From Auxenochlorella pyrenoidosa (taxonomy: Eukaryota > Chlorophyta > Trebouxiophyceae > Chlorellales > Chlorellaceae), in assembly GCA_001430745.1 (NCBI GenBank), contig KQ482041.1, positions 503,704 to 526,363 of the forward strand: a stretch of DNA of 22,660 nucleotides, written 5' to 3'. The notes beneath the pieces are model-generated. The model ran no database searches, was not told where the DNA came from, and saw only the letters and a list, made by a program, of their open reading frames with translations. Shown here in pieces: positions 18,558 to 22,660 of the stretch (positions are counted from its first letter, which is position 1; each line of letters opens with the position of its first letter). Made by a program: the position numbers and the translations under genes.

Positions 18558-20947
18558 TCAGCCCCACAGGAAGCCGCAGAGGAAGGCGGCCAGGCCAAAG
18601 CGCGGCCGTGGCGCCTCATCCAGTGCTCCGCCACCGCGGGAGGGCGGCCCCTGCTGTGCTGGCGCTTTGGCACCAGCAACAGCCCCGGCAGCAGCTGCGC
18701 CACCCGCGGCTGCAGCCAGGGAGACGACGCGCGGCGTGGCGGGCGCGGCCTTGCCGCCCTCCTGGGGGGCGCCCATGTGGAACGAAAAGGTGCGCCGCTC
18801 CTCCACCGGGAAGGCACTGATGCTGGCCGGCAGCCCCGCGCTCTCCGAGGCCGAGGGCCCCCGGCTGCTGAGGGCGGCTGCAGGGCCGCCGATGGTGCAC
18901 AGCATGCCCCCGGCCGCTGCCTCCACTGGCGGCTGGAGGGGACCCAGCTCAGCGGGCGAGGCCAGCTGCGCCAGGACTGCAGCCGCAGCTGCGGCAGCTG
19001 GCTGCGCGCTGCCGCCCTGTGCCGCTCTGCACCCAACGCTGTGTGCCGTCACAGGCGCATCCACATCCACATCCATGGCGGCGACAGCAGCGCAGCCGTC
19101 TGCCCCCGATGGCTCGGCCGCCCCGGCTGCTGCGTCCACCTCCTGAGCAGGCTGCTCACCGGCCGCGCTGTCGGCAGCCTGGGCGGCTGCCTCGGCCAGC
19201 CAGGGGTGCGCCAGGATGGCGTCCAGGGAGGGGCGGGCGCAGGGGTCCACCACCAGCATGGCGCGGATCAGGTCGGCGCAGGCGGGGGACACGCCGGCCG
19301 GGATGGCGCGGTAGCGGCCCGCCGCGATGTTCATCAGGGTGCGGGCCACGTTGTGGGGGCAGGTGGGGTCCTGCTCAGGGCGGGGGGGAAGGGGGCAAGC
19401 GTGGGGGGCTCTCAGCGCGGGTCAGCCAGAGGGGGCGCGCCCAGCACCCTGCCGCTCCACCCTTCACCAACCCTGCCGGCAGCCAGGCGCATGCCCTGGT
19501 CGGCCCGGGCCCCTCACCTCAAAGGGGTACCACCCCGCCACCAGCAGGTAGAGCAGCACGCCCATGCTCCAGATGTCCACCTTTGCGGGGTCGTAGCTGC
19601 ATGCAGGGAGGGGCCAGCGGGGTGCACTCGGCGAGCGGCAAAGCGTGCCGCGTATGGGGCGGGGCAGCCACAGTCAGACGCCAAGGCCGTGCCGGCACAG
19701 GCGCTGCCCGCCCAGCGGCGCAGCCCAGGCGCTGGCCGCTTGCCTGCCCACGGTGCGCTCCCTGAGCACGCGCGCGTCGCCGCCCTTTAGCATCTCCGGG
19801 GACAGGTAATCAATTGTGCCCACCCTGCAGCAAATGGCAGGGAGCAGGCAGGTTGGTCCAGGTGCAGAGGCCACACTTCCAAGCTAGAATCAGGCTGCAG
19901 GCAGAGCGTGCCACGTGCCCAGTGGCGCATCGCAGCATGTCGCTGCCCACGCCTACCCAAGGGTGACGGCGCTGGCCTGCCGCTTGCTCAGTCCAAAGTC
20001 GATAATGCGCAGCCGCCCGGTGGAGCGCTCCACCTGGAGGATCAGGGTGGTTTGGTGGGTGGTGGGGACGTGGAATTGACCCGTGACGCAAGCTGCAGGG
20101 TGCCGGCTTGAGATGGGCACGGCAGCAGCCCTGCCGGGAGCGCCAGCTGGCAGCTGCTGCCTCTGCAAGCGAAGCCCCGCTGGCCCCTCACCAGCACGTT
20201 CTCCGGCTTGAGGTCGCGGTGGCACAGCTCTCGCTGGTGCAGGTACTGCACGCCCCGCACCTGCAGCAGCGAGCCAGGTGGGGGGGCTCAAGGGACGAGC
20301 GTGCGCTGCTGAGGGCGCGTGCGCAGCAGCAGGTTGCGGCACACCTCGAGCACTGCCGGCATGGCTTGACCAGCCTGGCATGCGCGACCTAAGGCCCAGG
20401 GCTTGTACCCTCACCAGCTGCGCAAAGTAGTGGGCCGCCGCCAGCTCCCGCATGCGCCCGCCGTGCTCGTTCAGCAGGTCGAGCAGGTCGGGCCCCTCCA
20501 CCAGCTCCCACTGCAGGACCGAATGACAAACAGGGAGGCAAGCAGCGGAGGATGGACGGCGCCGTGAGATGCGGGCGTTGGGGACCTGCAGAGGAGTGCA
20601 GCGGGTACGGGCAGCCCTTCCCACCCCCCTCGCCTCCACCCTCACACACCCCACCCCCCGGTCTGCGGCGGCGTGCTCACCACCAGGACGGCCTGGTCCT
20701 CGCCCTCGGCAAAGAAGTCCAGCAGCTGCACCACGTAGGGGCAGCCCTGCAGGCCCGCCGCCACGCTGACCTCCCGCTTGATGGCAGACGCCGGCACGCG
20801 CGCCCCCGCTGTGATGACCTTGGCCGCCACGGCACGGCCGCTGGCCACGTCGGTGGCGGCATACACGATTGCGGTGCCGCCCCTGTTCAGCTCCTTGACA
20901 ATCTCGTAGCGCCCGCCCAGCAGGGTTCCCGGAGCAAGGGAGGCCAT
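18558..20947 (-). CDS. Ser/Thr protein kinase, CAMK/SnRK2-like, with long Ala-rich C-terminal tail
   Basis: Minus-strand exons are 20947-20681, 20510-20415, 20260-20192, 20033-19957, 19824-19744, 19596-19518 and 19370-18558, totalling 1482 nt (493 aa), all phases matching. The kinase domain spans about residues 13-281: catalytic K43 (AAKVI), helix-C E59, HRDLKPEN with D137, DFG at 156-158, D204 in DIWSMGVLLYLLVAGWYPFE, and R269. The block from YPFE to HPWL reads like SnRK2/CAMK kinases. Two departures: the glycine loop is NRGGTAIV, with Asn for the first Gly, and APE is SPE (178-180). A short insert follows it (LKGGDARVLRERTVG). The 212-residue tail is Ala/Pro/Ser-rich and ends in a hydrophobic stretch (FGLAAFLCGFLWG). 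The fifth intron uses a GC donor (CAG|GCAAGC). The substrate and any ABA or stress role cannot be read from sequence. Confidence 0.9.
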
Positions 20948-22230
20948 GTCGAGCTAGCCTGGGAGGCACCGCAGCTCAGCCTGCAGGCGATGCAGACAGG
21001 TTGGGGGAGGGTGCGGTTAGCGTGAGCGGGTGACATGCACGTGGGGGCTGGTTTTGAGTGGCAGGGCCTGTCGGCACCCTTCCATGAATGCAGAGCGGTG
21101 GAGTGCTGTGGTATGCCTGCTAGGGACCAGAATGTCCAAACGGACTCTACTGGCAAGAAAGGCCTTGGCTCTGGGCAGCTGGGGCTGGTGCTGAGCAGAT
21201 CAACAGGCCCACGCGCCATACGCCCCCTATGGTGCGCGCCTGCACGGACCGCGGGCATGCAAGATGCACCGGTGAGGTCAAGGCCCACAGATGTACAGGA
21301 GCTCCTGCCATAGAGTTTCTTAATCAGTTCCCTGCTCACGTGGATAAAGCCCTGCAGCAAGCTGGTGTTGCCTCGTGCCCGGTGCTTCCAGTGCTGCCGC
21401 AACCGACCACACTGCTGCTGCTGCTGGTTGGGAGAGCCGGATGCCTGTGCTGCACACGAAGGGGCGCAGGTGATCGCAGAAAGCGAAAGCACAAGCCCAG
21501 TTTGGCATCCTGCATGGGCTTGGCCGGGCACGAGGCAGGGAGCTCGAGGCACAACCCGTGGCGGTACATCGCCTCAGGCCGCAGATCGCCTCCTATGGAT
21601 CTCCGATCAATGACTAGATGCTGCGAGCGGAATGAGCAGGCGAAAAAAGCTCGCCAACGTGAATCAATGCCACGTGTTCACCTGCAACCCCTCTCCTTCC
21701 CGTCCGTCTCGGAACACCCGCATTGCAGTTCAAACGATGCAGAGGGCCTGAGGGTCTTGAGAAATCAACGGTTGCACAACTTGAGCTCCACCTCACTCCT
21801 GAGCCGGGCGCGGGCGCCCGTTCGACGCCTTTCGCAACACAAAGGTAGCATTGAGATCGGTTTAAGGCTACATAAGGGCATCTGACATGCTCTGTCTGGC
21901 TCCCAGATGACCTTCGGTGCTTATGCGCCCTGGCCCACAGCCAGCCGCTGGCAACTGGCCCTGCTGCAGGGCCCACGGCGACCCTCCTGAAGAAGGCCCT
22001 ACGCCGTACAATGGGCTGGGATGACGACAACATTCTACAGGCGGGACTGAGCCCATCTGTTCCTTCAAATAGGGCAGATGATCAGCAGGCCCTGCGACCC
22101 CGACCAATGAGCCCTTAGCGTGCGCCTACGGGTCGAGCAGGCTGCAAAAGCTTTGCGGACAGAGGCATAGCTTGCACCACATTGTGTTGCCTCAAGCGCA
22201 CAGGTGACCACTCCGCAACCAGCTGCCCAC
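20948..22230. other. divergent intergenic region between the kinase and the esterase-like gene
   Basis: These 1.28 kb must hold the 5' regions of two divergent genes. I see no exon chain or protein-like segment I would defend. An acceptor-like CACAG lies at 22199-22203, just before the esterase-like start, so part of this could be a 5' UTR intron. Confidence 0.4.
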
Positions 22231-22660
22231 ATGGCCCTTCTGTACCCCTTCCACCCTCAGGCGGTGAAGGACAATGCTCTGCTGCCGCGCCCAGGCGCGC
22301 CGCTGGAGCGCTCCCTGCTGCAGCGCATCCCGGCAGAGGCCGAGGTGGTGATGATTGGGGAAGCCAGCCACGGCACAGGTGCGTTCTGAACACCTGCCCC
22401 GGCACATGTCATAGCTGGGGTGGGCTGAGCAGGCGGGAGTGGACATGCGCTGGCGCCACGGTGCAGTGCAGCGGCTGCCAGAAGAGAACGCAGGCCCGAT
22501 CCGGATCTGGGTGGCGCAGCACAATGGCCCCCAGGCTGACAGCTACAGCCACAGGGTCCACCCTCCCGCCTGTGCTCCCTGCAGACGACTTCTACCGCAT
22601 GCGTGCAGAGATCACCAAGCTGCTCATCCGGGAGCGGGGCTTCAACGGGGGTGGCGGCCA
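22231..22660 (+). CDS. erythromycin-esterase-like protein, N-terminal part (runs off right edge)
   Basis: The visible exons are 22231-22378 and 22585 to beyond the edge; one base left from the first plus AC from the second gives Asp in phase. The protein starts MALLYPFHPQAVKD and carries IGEASHGTDDFYRMRAEITK, then a LLIRERGF segment. This matches the first conserved block of the erythromycin esterase family (PF05139: GE.sHGt.efy..Raeitk.LI...GF), whose Glu and His are part of the proposed hydrolytic site. In bacteria some members open macrolide rings, but most homologues have unknown substrates, so a hydrolase role is only inferred here and no antibiotic-resistance function should be assumed. 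The start is the first ATG of the exon; the frame continues upstream to 22204 without another ATG. After RGF the sequence becomes glycine-rich, and a GT at 22651 may be a donor. Confidence 0.75.

Noticed and set aside
18483..19790. Plus-strand frame of 435 codons
   Set aside because: Antisense to the large last exon of the kinase; the kinase motifs on the minus strand are unambiguous.
21614..22033. Minus-strand frame starting MLSSSQPIVRRRAFFRRVAV, resembling an organelle-targeting peptide
   Set aside because: The basic start is suggestive, but no downstream exon, domain or poly(A) motif supports it.
1..22660. Prokaryotic operon, phage, CRISPR or transposon content
   Set aside because: Genes are intron-split with individual poly(A) motifs; no spacer array, terminal inverted repeats or transposase-like frame was seen.

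Overview
The window reads as nuclear DNA of a green alga, most likely a trebouxiophyte of the Chlorella group. The support is indirect but consistent: very GC-rich sequence, densely split genes with short introns (about 40 to 310 bases), Ala/Gly/Pro/Gln-rich proteins, the green-algal polyadenylation motif TGTAA after several stops, and an unusual share of GC-AG introns. The gene families (DUF1365, F-box, formin, SnRK2/CAMK-like kinase, multi-CX9C protein, erythromycin-esterase-like protein) are eukaryotic or known in algae. All splice sites were placed by eye, by reading-frame arithmetic plus donor and acceptor motifs. No alignment was run.

Layout, left to right. The 3' part of a plus-strand gene with a C-terminal cysteine pattern like plant lipid-transfer proteins (105-1516). 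A complete eight-exon DUF1365 gene (2052-4369, +). An F-box protein gene (5084-6962, +). Two small cysteine-rich genes head-to-tail on the minus strand: a four-CX9C protein (8070 to 7139), possibly related to the complex I subunit NDUFA8/PGIV, and an unrecognised eight-cysteine protein (9282 or 9620 to 8406). About 1.5 kb without a recognisable gene. A complete nine-exon formin (11185-15749, +) with FH1 and FH2 domains. A small unrecognised minus-strand gene (16837 to 16040) and a plus-strand coiled-coil gene (16836-17911), which appear to start on the same CATG in opposite directions. A Ser/Thr kinase on the minus strand (20947 to 18558). About 1.3 kb of intergenic sequence, then the first exons of an erythromycin-esterase-like gene leaving the right edge (22231 onward, +).

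There is no operon logic; this is a normal eukaryotic neighbourhood, and no mobile element, CRISPR array, tRNA or rRNA was seen. The most unusual points are the overlapping divergent start codons at 16835-16838, the antisense overlap of the formin and its convergent neighbour, the high share of phase-consistent GC-AG introns, the adjacent small multi-cysteine proteins, and a 44-base minisatellite inside a formin intron.
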